Positions 51,301 to 61,203 are shown, numbered from the stretch's first letter. The stretch: 64,000 nucleotides of DNA from AWTP1-13 sp963770295 (GCA_963770295.1 CAVYPA010000016.1:248001-312000); one strand, 5' to 3'. Made by a program: numbers and translations. The notes: generated by a model from the letters alone, not told the origin.

Positions 51301-52305
51301 TTACCTACCGGAGGGCTGGGCGGCCCCGCCGGAGCGCAGGTGACAGGCCGCGAAGTGGCCCGGCTCGACCTCGCGCATTAATGGTGCCTCGCTGCGGCAC
51401 CGCGCCAGAGCGTAGGGGCAGCGCGGGTGGAAGTGGCAACCTGCGGGCGGATTGATCGGACTTGGCACATCGCCCTGCAAGACAATGCGTTGAGAAACCG
51501 CGGCAGGTTCTGGCACGGGAACGGCGGAGAGCAGGGCCTCGGTATAGGGGTGCTGCGGATTGGCGAATAGCTGGCGCTTATCGGCGAGCTCGACAATGCG
51601 GCCAAGGTACATGACGGCGACGCGGTGCGAGATATGCTCAACGACCGCCAGATCATGGGCGATGAAGACGTAGGCGACGCCAAAATTCCGCTGCAGGTCG
51701 GCAAGGAGATTGATCACCTGCGCCTGTACGGAGACATCGAGGGCCGAGACGGGTTCATCGCACACGATTACGCTGGGCTTTAGGGCCAGGGCACGCGCAA
51801 TCACCAGGCGCTGGCGTTGTCCGCCCGAGAATTCGTGGGCAAAGCGCACCATAAGGTCAGGCCGCAATCCCACCTTTTCGAATAGATCGGCGACCCGCGC
51901 ATCGATTTCAGATCCGGCCAGAGGTGCGAAATTGCGCAGCGGTTCGGCGACGATGTTCTTGGCGCGCATGCGCGGGTTGAGCGAGGAATAGGGGTCCTGG
52001 AACACCACCTGTAGGCGGCTGCGCCGCCGCCGCATGGCGCCGCGGTTGAGGCCGTCGATGCGCTCGCCGTCCAAGTAGATTTGCCCCGCCGTCGGCTCGA
52101 TCAGCTTCAGGATCATCTTGCCGGCAGTCGATTTTCCGCAACCCAACTCGCCAACCAAGCCGAGCGTCTCGCCGGGGTTGAGCGCAAACGAGATGCCGTC
52201 GACGGCGTAGACCGTGCCGACCTGTCGGCCAAAGAAACCACGCCGGACAGGGAAATGCTTTTTGAGGTCGCGCACCTCCAGCACCGGTGTTGGGGCGACC
52301 GTCAT
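51301..52305 (-). CDS. Oligopeptide-type ABC ATP-binding protein (OppF-like)
   Basis: The 334-residue ATPase has Walker A GELGCGKST (Leu where Ser is usual), signature FSGGQRQRL, Walker B VIVCDEPVSALD and AHDLAVV. The C-terminal Cys cluster CHFHPRCPYALARC is typical of the Opp/Dpp family. The ATG at 52305 overlaps the OppD-type stop (ATGA), which decides the start over the upstream open frame. It is the last gene of the leftward importer that begins with the frameshifted binding protein at 56765. Confidence 0.9.
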   Translation of the reverse strand: MTVAPTPVLEVRDLKKHFPVRRGFFGRQVGTVYAVDGISFALNPGETLGLVGELGCGKSTAGKMILKLIEPTAGQIYLDGERIDGLNRGAMRRRRSRLQVVFQDPYSSLNPRMRAKNIVAEPLRNFAPLAGSEIDARVADLFEKVGLRPDLMVRFAHEFSGGQRQRLVIARALALKPSVIVCDEPVSALDVSVQAQVINLLADLQRNFGVAYVFIAHDLAVVEHISHRVAVMYLGRIVELADKRQLFANPQHPYTEALLSAVPVPEPAAVSQRIVLQGDVPSPINPPAGCHFHPRCPYALARCRSEAPLMREVEPGHFAACHLRSGGAAQPSGR

Positions 52306-53315
52306 GCCGACCGCTCCGGCAGCCGGTCCGCTTGCCAGCAGGCCACCCAATGGCCGGCCGTCTTCTGTTCGAGCGGCGGATAACTTTGGCGACAATGCTC
52401 GACAGCGTACGCACAGCGCGCCGCAAAAATGCAGCCGGGCATCGCTTCTTTCAGCGACGGCACGACGCCCGGAATCTCGGCCAGTCGCGCCTGGCCACCG
52501 CCCGTCAAGGAGGAACGCAATCGCGGCACCGATTTCAGGAGTGCGCGCGTGTAGGGATGGCGCGGGCGTCGAAACAACGCCGCCACCGGAGCTTCTTCCA
52601 CCTTGCGACCGCCGTACATGACCACCACACGCTGCGCCATCTCGGCGACCAGGCCGAGGCTATGCGTGATCAGGATGATGGCTGTCCCGGTCTTGGCCTT
52701 GAGTTGGCGCATCAAATCCAGGATCTGGGCTTGGACGGTGACGTCCAAAGCCGTGGTGGGCTCATCCGCGATCAAAAGCTTCGGATCGCACGCGAGCGCC
52801 ATCGCGATCATCACGCGCTGGCGCATGCCACCGGAAAGCTCGTGCGGATATTGTTGCATACGTTGCGCCGGCTCGGGGATCCCCACCAAGCGCAGCATTT
52901 CGACGGCACGCTGCTGCGCCGCCACCTGGCTCATGCCGCGGTGTAGTGTCAAGGTCTCGCTGATTTGGCGGCCGATTCTGAGCACGGGATTTAGCGACGT
53001 CATCGGCTCCTGGAAGATCATCGATATCTCATTGCCCCGGATGGCGCGCATCTTACGCTCGGGCAACTGGAGCAGATCCTGGCCCAAAAACCGAATGCGA
53101 CCAGCGACAATGCGCCCGGGCGGCGACGCGACCAAACGCAACACCGAAAGCGAGGTAACGCTCTTGCCGCATCCGGATTCGCCCACCACCGCCAGCGTCT
53201 CGCCGGGTACGACCGAGAACGACACGCCGTCGACCGCGCGCACGATCCCATCCCGGGTGAAAAAGTGGGTCTTCAGGTCCTCGACCTCGAGCAGCGGAGC
53301 GGGCGCGGCCATCAT
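52302..53315 (-). CDS. Oligopeptide-type ABC ATP-binding protein (OppD-like)
   Basis: The 337-residue ATPase has Walker A GESGCGKSV, Q-loop IFQEPMTSLNPV, signature LSGGMRQRV, Walker B LLIADEPTTALD and switch ITHSLGLV. The C-terminal Cys-rich extension CIFAARCAYAVEHC is characteristic. Adjacent Met codons at 53315 and 53312 overlap or abut the OppC-type stop at 53317; I take 53315. It partners the OppF-like ATPase. Confidence 0.9.
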   Translation of the reverse strand: MMAAPAPLLEVEDLKTHFFTRDGIVRAVDGVSFSVVPGETLAVVGESGCGKSVTSLSVLRLVASPPGRIVAGRIRFLGQDLLQLPERKMRAIRGNEISMIFQEPMTSLNPVLRIGRQISETLTLHRGMSQVAAQQRAVEMLRLVGIPEPAQRMQQYPHELSGGMRQRVMIAMALACDPKLLIADEPTTALDVTVQAQILDLMRQLKAKTGTAIILITHSLGLVAEMAQRVVVMYGGRKVEEAPVAALFRRPRHPYTRALLKSVPRLRSSLTGGGQARLAEIPGVVPSLKEAMPGCIFAARCAYAVEHCRQSYPPLEQKTAGHWVACWQADRLPERSA

Positions 53316-53316
53316 C

Positions 53317-54207
53317 TTACATGTTTCGCGCAAGGCGCGGGTCGAGTGCGTCGCGCATTCCGTCGCCCAAAAGATTGACCGACAGAACCGCCAGCGACAG
53401 AAAGATGCCGGGAAAGAAGATTAGGTAGTTGGCCAGTTGGAACAAGGCGCGGCCTTCGGCCATGATGTTACCCCAGCTCGGGATGTTCAGCGGCATACCG
53501 GCACCCAGAAAGGACAAGATCGCCTCGGTCAGCATGGCAGACGCACAGATGTAGGTGCCCTGCACGAGCAGCGGCGCCATCGTGTTGGGAAGGATGTGGC
53601 GCAGCAGGATCAAGGGCGTGCGTGTGCCGCTGGCGATGGCCGCGTCGACGTAGGCCTGCTCGCGCAAGCTAAGCACAAGCCCCCGGATCAGGCGCACCAC
53701 GCGCGGCACCTCGGTGACGGTGATGGCGATAATGACATTCTCGAGGCTGGCCTTGGTCAAGGCCATCAAGGCAATGGCCAGCAGCACTCCCGGAATTGAC
53801 ATCAAACCATCCATAACGCGCATGACCACGGCGTCGAGCCAGCGAACGAAGCCAGTGATGAGACCGATCGCAAGTCCGATCGTCGTCGCCAGGATGGCGA
53901 CCGACAGGCCGATGGCCAACGAAATGCGGGCACCGAACACGACGCGGCTGTAGACATCCCGCCCCAACATGTCGGTTCCAAACCAGTAGGTTTCCGACGG
54001 CTTGCGCAGGCGCCGTACCGGCGAGATCGCCTGCGGGTCGACGGTTCCGAGATAGGGAGCCAACAGCGCCATCAGAATCAGCAGTACGAGCACGACGCCG
54101 CCGATCACCGCCGTCGGATGGCGGTAGATGACCTCCTTGCTGCGCCCCCAGCTCGGCGACCGACCTAGCCGCGCCGGCTTGGCAAGGCTTGGTGCGATCG
54201 CAGGCAT
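53317..54207 (-). CDS. Oligopeptide-type ABC permease (OppC-like)
   Basis: The 296-residue protein has about six transmembrane helices, the conserved TYWFGTDMLGRDVYSRVVFG near residue 85 and the EAA loop YVDAAIASGTRTPLILLRHI then LPNT. Its start overlaps the OppB-type stop by 3 bp (ATGA geometry at 54207). It forms the channel with the OppB-like subunit. Confidence 0.9.
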   Translation of the reverse strand: MPAIAPSLAKPARLGRSPSWGRSKEVIYRHPTAVIGGVVLVLLILMALLAPYLGTVDPQAISPVRRLRKPSETYWFGTDMLGRDVYSRVVFGARISLAIGLSVAILATTIGLAIGLITGFVRWLDAVVMRVMDGLMSIPGVLLAIALMALTKASLENVIIAITVTEVPRVVRLIRGLVLSLREQAYVDAAIASGTRTPLILLRHILPNTMAPLLVQGTYICASAMLTEAILSFLGAGMPLNIPSWGNIMAEGRALFQLANYLIFFPGIFLSLAVLSVNLLGDGMRDALDPRLARNM

Positions 54208-55148
54208 CAGTATTGGATCCGCGGATCGAAGAAGCGGTAGGAAAGGTCAACCGCCAGGTTGACCAGGACGTAGATGGTGGAGAACAGCAGGATCACGCCC
54301 TGGATGATCGGGTAATCCCGGCGCAAGATGGCATCGACCGTCAGGCGGCCAATGCCGGGAATGGCGAACACGCTCTCCGTGACAACCACCCCCGAAATCA
54401 AAAGTGCAATGCCGATGCCAATAATGGTGACAATCGGCACGGCGGCATTCTTCAGAGCGTGTCCGAGCAGCACCGCACTGGGCGCCAATCCCTTGGCATG
54501 TGCCGTGCGGACGTAGTCTTGTGCCAGGACCTCGAGCATCGCCGCGCGCGTAATACGGGCGATCAGAGCAATGTAGATGGTGCCGAGCGCAATGGATGGC
54601 AGGATCAAATGGCGAAGCCACGGCCAGAAGCCTTCGCGCAACGGGGTATAGCCTTGCACCGGCAGCCAATCGAGCTCGGTGGCGAACAGGTAGATCAATA
54701 CGTAGGCGAGCACGAACACCGGCATCGAAAATCCGGCGACGGCAAAGAGCATCACCAGCCGATCGATGAGTTTGCCGGCTTTCCAGGCGCCGATCACGCC
54801 CAGCGGTACCGCGACGGCAACGGCCACGATGAGCGTGCACAAGGCCAACGACAGTGTCGGGCCGACACGTTGACCGATCAGCTGCGTCACGGGAAGATTG
54901 GTGAAAATCGAAATACCAAGATCGCCCTGCAGCACGGCCGAGGCCCACACCCAAAATCGCGTCAGGAATGGTTGATCAAGGCCGAGCTTCTGGCGGATGC
55001 GCTCGATGTCCTCGACCGTGGCGATGTCGCCGGCGATCACCGCCGCGGGATCGCCCGGCGTCAAGTAGAGCAATGAGAATACGAAGAGCGCGACCATTCC
55101 GATCACCGGGATGGTCGCCAGCAGTCGACGAATGATATAGCCGAGCAT
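54207..55148 (-). CDS. Oligopeptide-type ABC permease (OppB-like)
   Basis: The 313-residue membrane protein starts with the standard first helix MLGYIIRRLLATIPVIGMVA and has the OppB-type loop TPGDPAAVIAGDIATVEDIE. The coupling loop is YVRTAHAKGLAPSAVLLGHA. It lies 20 bp after the solute-binding gene and overlaps the OppC-type gene. Six transmembrane segments are expected. Confidence 0.9.
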   Translation of the reverse strand: MLGYIIRRLLATIPVIGMVALFVFSLLYLTPGDPAAVIAGDIATVEDIERIRQKLGLDQPFLTRFWVWASAVLQGDLGISIFTNLPVTQLIGQRVGPTLSLALCTLIVAVAVAVPLGVIGAWKAGKLIDRLVMLFAVAGFSMPVFVLAYVLIYLFATELDWLPVQGYTPLREGFWPWLRHLILPSIALGTIYIALIARITRAAMLEVLAQDYVRTAHAKGLAPSAVLLGHALKNAAVPIVTIIGIGIALLISGVVVTESVFAIPGIGRLTVDAILRRDYPIIQGVILLFSTIYVLVNLAVDLSYRFFDPRIQY

Positions 55149-55168
55149 GTTGCTCAGTCACCTCGCGC

Positions 55169-56765
55169 CTACTTCTTCTCCACATTCCACAGGAACGCCA
55201 CCGGCGAGATCAAGAGGCCCGAGACGTTGCTGCGATAGGCGGTTGGAATGACGAACTGCGCCGTTGGAATAAAAGGCACCGTTTCCCAGGCGTGCTTTTG
55301 CATGTCGTCGATCAATCGCTTCTGTTGCGCTGGATCGGTGGCATCGAACCAGGCATTGCGCAACTCCTCCATCTTCGGGTCGGTCGGCCAACCGAACCAA
55401 GATTTTTCACCGACGCCGCGCATGGGGTAATTTATGGCAGGACTGGTCATATCGGGCCCGACGAGCCAGGTGTGAAAGATGTTCCAGCCGCCCTTCTCAA
55501 TCGGCTCCTTGACGGCGCGGCGGTTGATCAGTGTGCCCCAATCGTTGGCCGCCAGCTCCACGTTGAGACCTGCGGACTTGAGGATCTCGGTCGTCACCAG
55601 GCCCTGACTATGCACGATTGGCTGGTCCGTCGCCGACAACACCACGATCTTTTCGCCCTTATAGCCGGCTTCCTGAATGAGCTGCTTAGCCTTCGCCAGG
55701 TCTCGCTTCCCGGTCAGCACCTCGGAGCCGACTTGGCTTTCGGCGGGTGAGCCGCAGGTGAAGAACGACGGGCAAGGCTTGCCTTGCTTGGCATCCCCGG
55801 CGATCGCCAGCGCATAGTCCTGCTGGTTGACAAGATAGAGCAGGGCTTGGCGCATCTTCGCATTGTTGAAGGGCGGATGCAGCTGGTTGAAGCGCAGCAA
55901 ACCGATCGAGCCCAGGGGATCGGTATTCTCCACCTTGATGTCCTTGTTCTTGGTCAGCAGCGGGACCAGGTCGGGTGGAACCATCTGCCACCAATCGACC
56001 TCTCCGGCGTTGAGCGCGGCGGCAGCCGTGGCCGAATCGGGAATGTAGACCCACTCGACGCGGTCGACCTTCACGATCTTGCCACCCGAGGCCCAGGATG
56101 GCGCCTCCTTGCGCGGCAGGTAATCGGTGTTTTTCGCAAACACGACTTTGCTACCGGGCACCCACTCCTCTTTCAGCATTTTGAAGGGACCGGAGCCGAT
56201 CGAACTCGGTGATTTGCGTGAACGCGTCAGTCTTGGCGACGCGTTCTGGCATGATGAAGGGGACGTTGGAGGAGGGTTTGGCAAGCGCGTCGAGGGTAAG
56301 CGAAAAAGGTTTTTTCAGCCTGAGCGTGAAGGTCTTGTCGTCGAGGGACGTCCAGGCATCGGTCAAGTCCGCCAGTTTTTGGCCAAGGGCATCGCGCTTG
56401 GCCCAGCGCTCGATCGAGGCGATGCAGTCGGCCGATTTAACAGGCTGGCCGTCATGCCACTTGAGGCCGTCGCGTAGCGTAAACGTGTAGGTGAGCTTGT
56501 CGTCGCTGAGGCTCCACTTGCCCACCATTTGCGGCTGCACTTCGAACTTTTCATTCACCGCGAACAGGGTGTCGTAGACCATGTAGCCGTAGTTGCGCGT
56601 GATGTATGCCGTCGTCCAGATCGGATCCAGGCTGCGCAGATCCGCCTCCGGCACGAATTTCAAAGTCTTTTGCTGCGCGGTCGCGGACTGGATGAGCAAA
56701 CTGTTGCCGGCGAGTAGCGATACCAACCACAGTGCCGCCACCGCGCTTCGAGTCTTCGCGGACAT
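55169..56765 (-). CDS. Family 5 ABC solute-binding protein, single-base frameshift
   Basis: From the ATG at 56765 (gggagac upstream) a signal peptide (SAVAALWLVSLLAGNSLLIQ) leads into KTLKFVPEADLRSLDPIWTT and YTFTLRDGLKWHDGQPVKSA, the OppA/DppA-type N-terminus. Near 56205 the frame breaks inside the conserved QITEF-IGSGPF junction: dropping one G in ttcgatc joins the two halves exactly. The second half runs GPFKMLKEEWVPGSKVVFAK to the stop at 55169. A restored protein would have ~531 residues. The binding protein heads the importer 56765-51301; if the frameshift is real the importer lacks its own receptor. Confidence 0.85.
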
Positions 56766-56945
56766 GATACCGTCTCCCTTGCATGCTATCTTGTGGCTGA
56801 CGCGCGCTGTCGATCGCCGGCAGCTAGAAAAAGTTATGTTAGAAGGGCTTTGCCGTGGGCACCAGACGCTATTTCCGCGCAAAATGCCCAAGTCTTGCTC
56901 ATGGCAAGGCCCCCTTTGACCGCCCAAAGACGAGAGCGAGGCACC

Positions 56946-58262
56946 ATGCAAAGGACGAACCTCCACAATTTCGCGGCCGATCCGGGCCGCGTGTGTGGCC
57001 TCGCCCGGGAGATCGCCGGCAAAAGGCTGTCGCCCGTTGCGCTCGTCCAACGTTATCTCGACCGGATCGCGGCTGCCGATGCGAAGGTCGAGTGCTGGCG
57101 CCAGGTCGATGCTGAGCGCGCGCTTAAGACCGCGCAGGAACGCGAACGCGAGGCGGCGAAAGGAGCAATTCGCGGAGCGCTGCACGGCGTACCGGTGGCA
57201 ATCAAGGATATCATCGACGTCGAGGGCCTGCCGACGCGTGCCAACAGCAGATCGCGCGCCACCGCCGCACCGGCCAACAGCGACGCCGAGATCGTGCTGT
57301 CACTGAAAACGGCGGGCGCCATCGTGCTGGGCAAGGTGCACACCACCGAGTTCGCGTTCTTCGACCCCTCCCCGGCCCGCAATCCCCATGACGTCAGGCA
57401 CACGCCCGGCGGCTCGAGTTCGGGCTCGGCTGCCGCTGTCGCCGCTGGCATGGCGCCGGCCGCCGTTGGCACTCAGACCGTTGCCTCGGTCAACCGGCCG
57501 GCGGCCTATTGCGGAATTTCCGCCTTCAAGCCGAGCACACGCAGCCTGTCGACCTACGGCATCACGCCGCTGGGGCCCTCCTACGACACTCCGGGCTTCT
57601 ACGGCTGGAGCGTGGCGGATGCGGTCTATGTGTTCGAGGCCGTCGCGCCCCCCTTCGTGACCATGCGGCACCGCTTGCCGGTGCCGGCGACGCTTTCCGT
57701 TTGCATTCCCGACGACCCACATATTGCAGATGCCATCCCCGAGATGAAGGCCGCTTTGACGCGTTTCGCCGATGCGCTGGCCAGCGCCGGTCATGGCGTG
57801 GCGAGGCCGGCTTCGCCCATTTCGTTCGAGCGCCTGTTCAACCTGCAGCGTTCGACCATGACCTACGAGGCCGGCCGGGCGTTGCGGTATTTGCTGCAAG
57901 AACCCGCTAGCACCGTCGGCGAGAAGATCACGACGCTTATTCACGACGGCCTCGCCATTGCTCCCAGTCGATACTTTGAGGAGCGCAGCGAAATCGATCG
58001 ACTGCGCTCGACCTTGTTTACCGAGCTTAAGGCCGACGTCTTCCTATGGCCCGCCACCCCCGCCACCGCCCCCGCGGGATTGAGCTGGACCGGCGATCCC
58101 AAATATATCTCGCCCTGGACGGCCTTGGGCGGCCCGATCGTATCGGTGCCCGCCGGGTTCGCGACCAGCGGCCTGCCCATCGGCTGCATTCTGAGCGCGC
58201 GCCCTGGGACCGATGTTGCGATGTGCACATGGGCGCGCCAACTCGTTGAAACCGTTGGCTAG
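56946..58262 (+). CDS. Amidase signature-family enzyme
   Basis: This is a 438-residue amidase of the Ser-cisSer-Lys type. The catalytic Lys is in VPVAIKDIIDVEG, the cis-Ser in GGSSSGSAAAVAAG, and the nucleophilic Ser in GTQTVASVNRPAAYCG (Ala where Gly is usual before Ser). The ATG at 56946 follows a gagcgaggcacc site and gives a normal N-terminus; the longer frame to 56793 would run into the opp promoter. It is divergent from the oligopeptide-type importer with 180 bp between starts, suggesting the imported compound is an amide that it hydrolyses. Confidence 0.9.
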   Translation: MQRTNLHNFAADPGRVCGLAREIAGKRLSPVALVQRYLDRIAAADAKVECWRQVDAERALKTAQEREREAAKGAIRGALHGVPVAIKDIIDVEGLPTRANSRSRATAAPANSDAEIVLSLKTAGAIVLGKVHTTEFAFFDPSPARNPHDVRHTPGGSSSGSAAAVAAGMAPAAVGTQTVASVNRPAAYCGISAFKPSTRSLSTYGITPLGPSYDTPGFYGWSVADAVYVFEAVAPPFVTMRHRLPVPATLSVCIPDDPHIADAIPEMKAALTRFADALASAGHGVARPASPISFERLFNLQRSTMTYEAGRALRYLLQEPASTVGEKITTLIHDGLAIAPSRYFEERSEIDRLRSTLFTELKADVFLWPATPATAPAGLSWTGDPKYISPWTALGGPIVSVPAGFATSGLPIGCILSARPGTDVAMCTWARQLVETVG

Positions 58263-58345
58263 CGACAAGCTCTCGCAGCCTCACCACGACGCCAAGCCGC
58301 GCGCGGGTGAGGGGTGGATCGCGGGCCCGGTTTTCGCCGGTTGGG

Positions 58346-59969
58346 CTATTTTGCCCAGAACTCCACGAAGGCATAGCCACTGCCTTCAGCCTGCGAGTTG
58401 AAGATGCGCGAGCGGTGGCTGATCTCGATCTGCTTGACCGGGCGTCCAGGCTTCAACTCGACGGGACCAAACGAGCTGCCCCCAGCCACGCGTTGCCGTT
58501 CGCCGAACACATCGCTCGATTCGTCGGTGTAGATAACCTTGATCCGGTTCAGCGTGATCGCCCGGTTCTTCACATCCAGTCGCAAGCTCCGGAACCCGCG
58601 GTTGCGCGCAACGGATACGACGTCGGTTTCAAAACCCAAGCCGCGCCGGATGCTGACAAAGAGCGGGGACTGGCCGCCGAGATAGAGCCAGCCGTTGTTG
58701 GCCGTCGCAAAAGCACCGCTCCCCGAGCCCGGCTGAAACCAGCTATCGGCGTATTCGCCCCAGATCTCCAAACGGGCCTTGCTGCGCCGTGATTGGGCAG
58801 GATAGACAAACGCAATCTCGCGAATGAAGCGATCGCCCGTTAACTCCAGCCATGGCGTGCGTTCGTCGGCGCCGACTTCGCCGTTGACCGCAAGCACGTC
58901 GGGCTCGCCTCCCGCATAGGTCACGCGCAATTCCTTAAGCTGGACGGTGCCACCGAGCGCACGCAGCTGAAGCCTGGCGAACTGGCCGTATTGCCGACCA
59001 AGTTTGAAGACGTCCTCATCCGCCGCCGTGCCAACCTCATGCACGCCAAAGAGCACGGCCCCGGCGCCGTCCGTTTCCTCTCCCCCTGGCGCGGCGGCCG
59101 TCGCGGCCGCGGGCGCTGCGGCGCCCGCTGCCGGCCTCCGCGACGTGGGTTCGGGGCTGGCAATGGCGGGGGCCGCCGAGCCAACCCGCACGCCCCACAG
59201 CTCAACATTGGCGGGTCCTGCCGCGCCGAGATGCAGGCGGTAGGAGAGGTCGACGTGGCGCACCGACTGTCCATCGCCCAATTGGATCGGGCGCGAGCGC
59301 TGCCCTTTTTGCAACTTGAGGCGCCGCTTTTCAAGCCGCGGCGCCGCGCCGTCGGTGACCACCGTCACGCGGTCGATGTCGATCAGTCGGTCGACGCCGA
59401 CGAGCATCAGCGATTTGAAACGGCCCTTGCCGGCCCCGACCTCGATGCGATCCTCTTCTTTCTTAAGGTCGACCGAGCGCGTTCCGATCCAGACCCAGCT
59501 GGGCGACGCCGAGCGGGCATTCGGCACCTCGGGTGAGGCGCGCAATCCCCACAACTCGACCTTGGCCGGTCCCGCCGCGCCGAGATGCAGGCTGTAGGAT
59601 AGGTCAACGTTCTCGACCACGCCGCCGTCATGGCTGAACCTGATCGGGTGCGAACGCTGTCCGCGCTCGAAGTTTTAGGTGCTCCGCATCGATATAGGGC
59701 TCGCCGTCCGTGGCAATCGTGACGCGATTGATGTCGATCCGGCGATCGACACCGACCAGCAGCACGGATTTGAAGCGGCCCTTGCTCGCTCCGACGGTGA
59801 AGCGCTCCTTCTCCTTCTTCAGATCCACCGCGCGCGCTTCGAGCAACACCCAATTGGCATCGAGCGCAGGACCTTGGCTACGGCCGCTTCCTTTGGCGCT
59901 TGCCCCGCTCGACGTTGCAATCCCCCCAATAGCCAGCGCAACGAGCGCTGCGAGCGTCCTCAACAGCAT
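58346..59969 (-). CDS. Exported four-module DUF2541-like protein, single-base frameshift
   Basis: From the ATG at 59969 a signal peptide (RTLAALVALAIGGIATSSGA) leads to module 1 (VDLKKEKERFTVGASKGRFK, DINRVTIATDG). Near 59671 one extra base shifts the frame; removing it restores LERGQRSHPIRFSHDGGVV and the module end VDLSYSLHLGAAGPAKVELW. Module 2 is a close copy; after an Ala/Pro linker, module 3 (LGRQYGQFARLQLRAL, VTYAGGEPDVLAVNGEV) and module 4 (FRSLRLDVKNRAITLNRIKV) are diverged copies. Each module matches the DUF2541 pattern of a beta-rich domain of unknown function. The restored length is ~540 residues. It converges on the amidase gene. Confidence 0.75.
59190..59618 (-). repeat. Duplicated module ends (~358 bp apart)
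   Basis: The stretches around 59213-59260 and 59571-59618 are nearly base-identical (both contain ccgcgccgagatgcaggc) and encode the HLGAAGPAxVELWG end of modules 1 and 2. This indicates a fairly recent internal duplication. Confidence 0.8.
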
Positions 59970-60095
59970 GGTCCTACCCCCTCCACCTAGCGCTGCCCAT
60001 TTGTGCACCCCGACCGCGCCCGGGTGCAAGCCGGATCCGAAGGCAAAGGCCAACACCGTGCTTGCCGGCGTGTCCCAGGAGCACGCCTTGGATGC

Positions 60096-60134
60096 GCGCA
60101 GTGGGTGCGCGCAGTGGGTGCGCGCAATGGGTGC
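60096..60134. repeat. 13-bp tandem repeat, three copies
   Basis: Copies of gcgcagtgggtgc start at 60096, 60109 and 60122; the third has one change (g to a). Confidence 0.9.
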
Positions 60135-60341
60135 GCACCTTGCGCGCTCACCGGTCGCGCATTTGTTGTTAGTCCGCCTTGGGGTTGGCACGGCTGGTCG
60201 GACCGAACGGGCTCAAGCCCCCCCGTGTCCCGCATGGTCCAACGCCGGCGCACGGAACAAGCCGCATGGGCTCGCGGAGGCGCGCCGGAGCCCGTACGGA
60301 GGGCCCGGTAGCAGCGGTCGCGGCTGTGTCGGCCCAATTGC

Positions 60342-60390
60342 AATAAAAAAGAAAGGGCGCCAGGCGCTATCGGGGGACAGCGCGGCGCCC
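60342..60390 (-). terminator. Rho-independent terminator on the reverse strand
   Basis: GGGCGCC (60355) pairs with GGCGCCC (ending 60390), extended inward by GCGCT/AGCGC, loop about 10 bases. The adjacent aataaaaaagaaa reads as a T-rich run after the hairpin on the reverse strand. The nearest upstream reverse gene ends at 60777, about 390 bp away. Confidence 0.7.
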
Positions 60391-60749
60391 AATCTTGGCC
60401 TTCTTCTGTGTAGGAGAGAAGAGCCGCACACATCCGATACATGTGGACGGCTCGCGTCAATGCCCAAATGGGGCGCGGGCGAGGCTGGCAGCGCGGATCA
60501 ACAGGGACGCTGTTTCATTTCACGCGACGCAACAGCAAGATGGCCGACGCTCTTCAGTGGGGATTTGCACTTGCGGGCCACTCAGCGGAGTAGCAACGCT
60601 GCCGCTTGGACCTCGCCCGGCGCGCGGCGCTCCCGCGCGGCGCGCAGTCTGCGCCTTACGCTCGGGCAGCCGCCAGCCTTGAGGGGGGTCACGCCCATTG
60701 TTGGCAAGCAGCCAAGCCGCGAGCAAAAGCGCAACCTTTCCCAAACACC

Positions 60750-60776
60750 GGCACACCGTCTCGGCGGCGGTGTGCC
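60750..60776 (-). terminator. Hairpin directly after the small exported protein gene
   Basis: GGCACACCG and CGGTGTGCC form a perfect 9-bp stem with a 9-base loop, touching the stop codon at 60777. On the reverse strand a weak T-containing tail follows. Confidence 0.45.
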
Positions 60777-61064
60777 TCAGTATCGGTCGCGATCCAATTT
60801 GTCGAACAGCTCACCGGGATGCTCCAGGTGCCCGGTCTGACAGGCATCGTAGAGGCGCAAGGCGATCCGCTGCCGGGCGAGCTGCGCCTCGGCGGATAGG
60901 GTTGGCTTCTTGCGTTCGATCGTGCTCAGCATGGCCTGGTAGGCTTGGTCGCAGTTCGCACCGGGCTGGGCAAACGCCGCCGCGCTGACGCCGAGGGCGA
61001 GCAGAAGGCTTGCCGCGATCCTGCGCACACGGCGTCGGGAAAAGGTTGTCGCAATACATGTCAT
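60777..61064 (-). CDS. Small exported protein of unknown function
   Basis: The 95-residue protein starts at an ATG (61064). A signal peptide with an Arg-rich start (RRRVRRIAASLLLALGVSAA) cleaves near AFAQ. The mature ~62 residues have two Cys (NCDQAYQAM and YDACQTGH) and Glu/Lys/Arg-rich helices, a pattern of small periplasmic helical proteins in alphaproteobacteria. I do not recognise the family. The longer open frame upstream is the translation of a tandem repeat and is rejected. It lies downstream of glpD on the same strand. Confidence 0.6.
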   Translation of the reverse strand: MTCIATTFSRRRVRRIAASLLLALGVSAAAFAQPGANCDQAYQAMLSTIERKKPTLSAEAQLARQRIALRLYDACQTGHLEHPGELFDKLDRDRY

Positions 61065-61203
61065 TGTACGGAACTGTGCAGCAAACTGTGGGCGAACTGG
61101 GCTCGGACCTGTACGGAAAAAACGCAAAGTGGCATGCCCCGGTTCCCTCGGCTGGCGTGCCTTCGAACGGTCGGCCGCAGCTGAACCCAGTCCAAGCAGG
61201 CCC

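Larger units (their letters stand above)
59970..60776. other. 807-bp region without a recognisable gene
   Basis: It contains a 13-bp tandem repeat (60096-60134), a strong reverse-strand terminator-like hairpin (60342-60390) and a hairpin abutting a stop codon (60750-60776). Open frames in it are low-complexity Arg/Pro/Ala and unconvincing. A small RNA gene is possible in 60391-60749. Confidence 0.5.
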
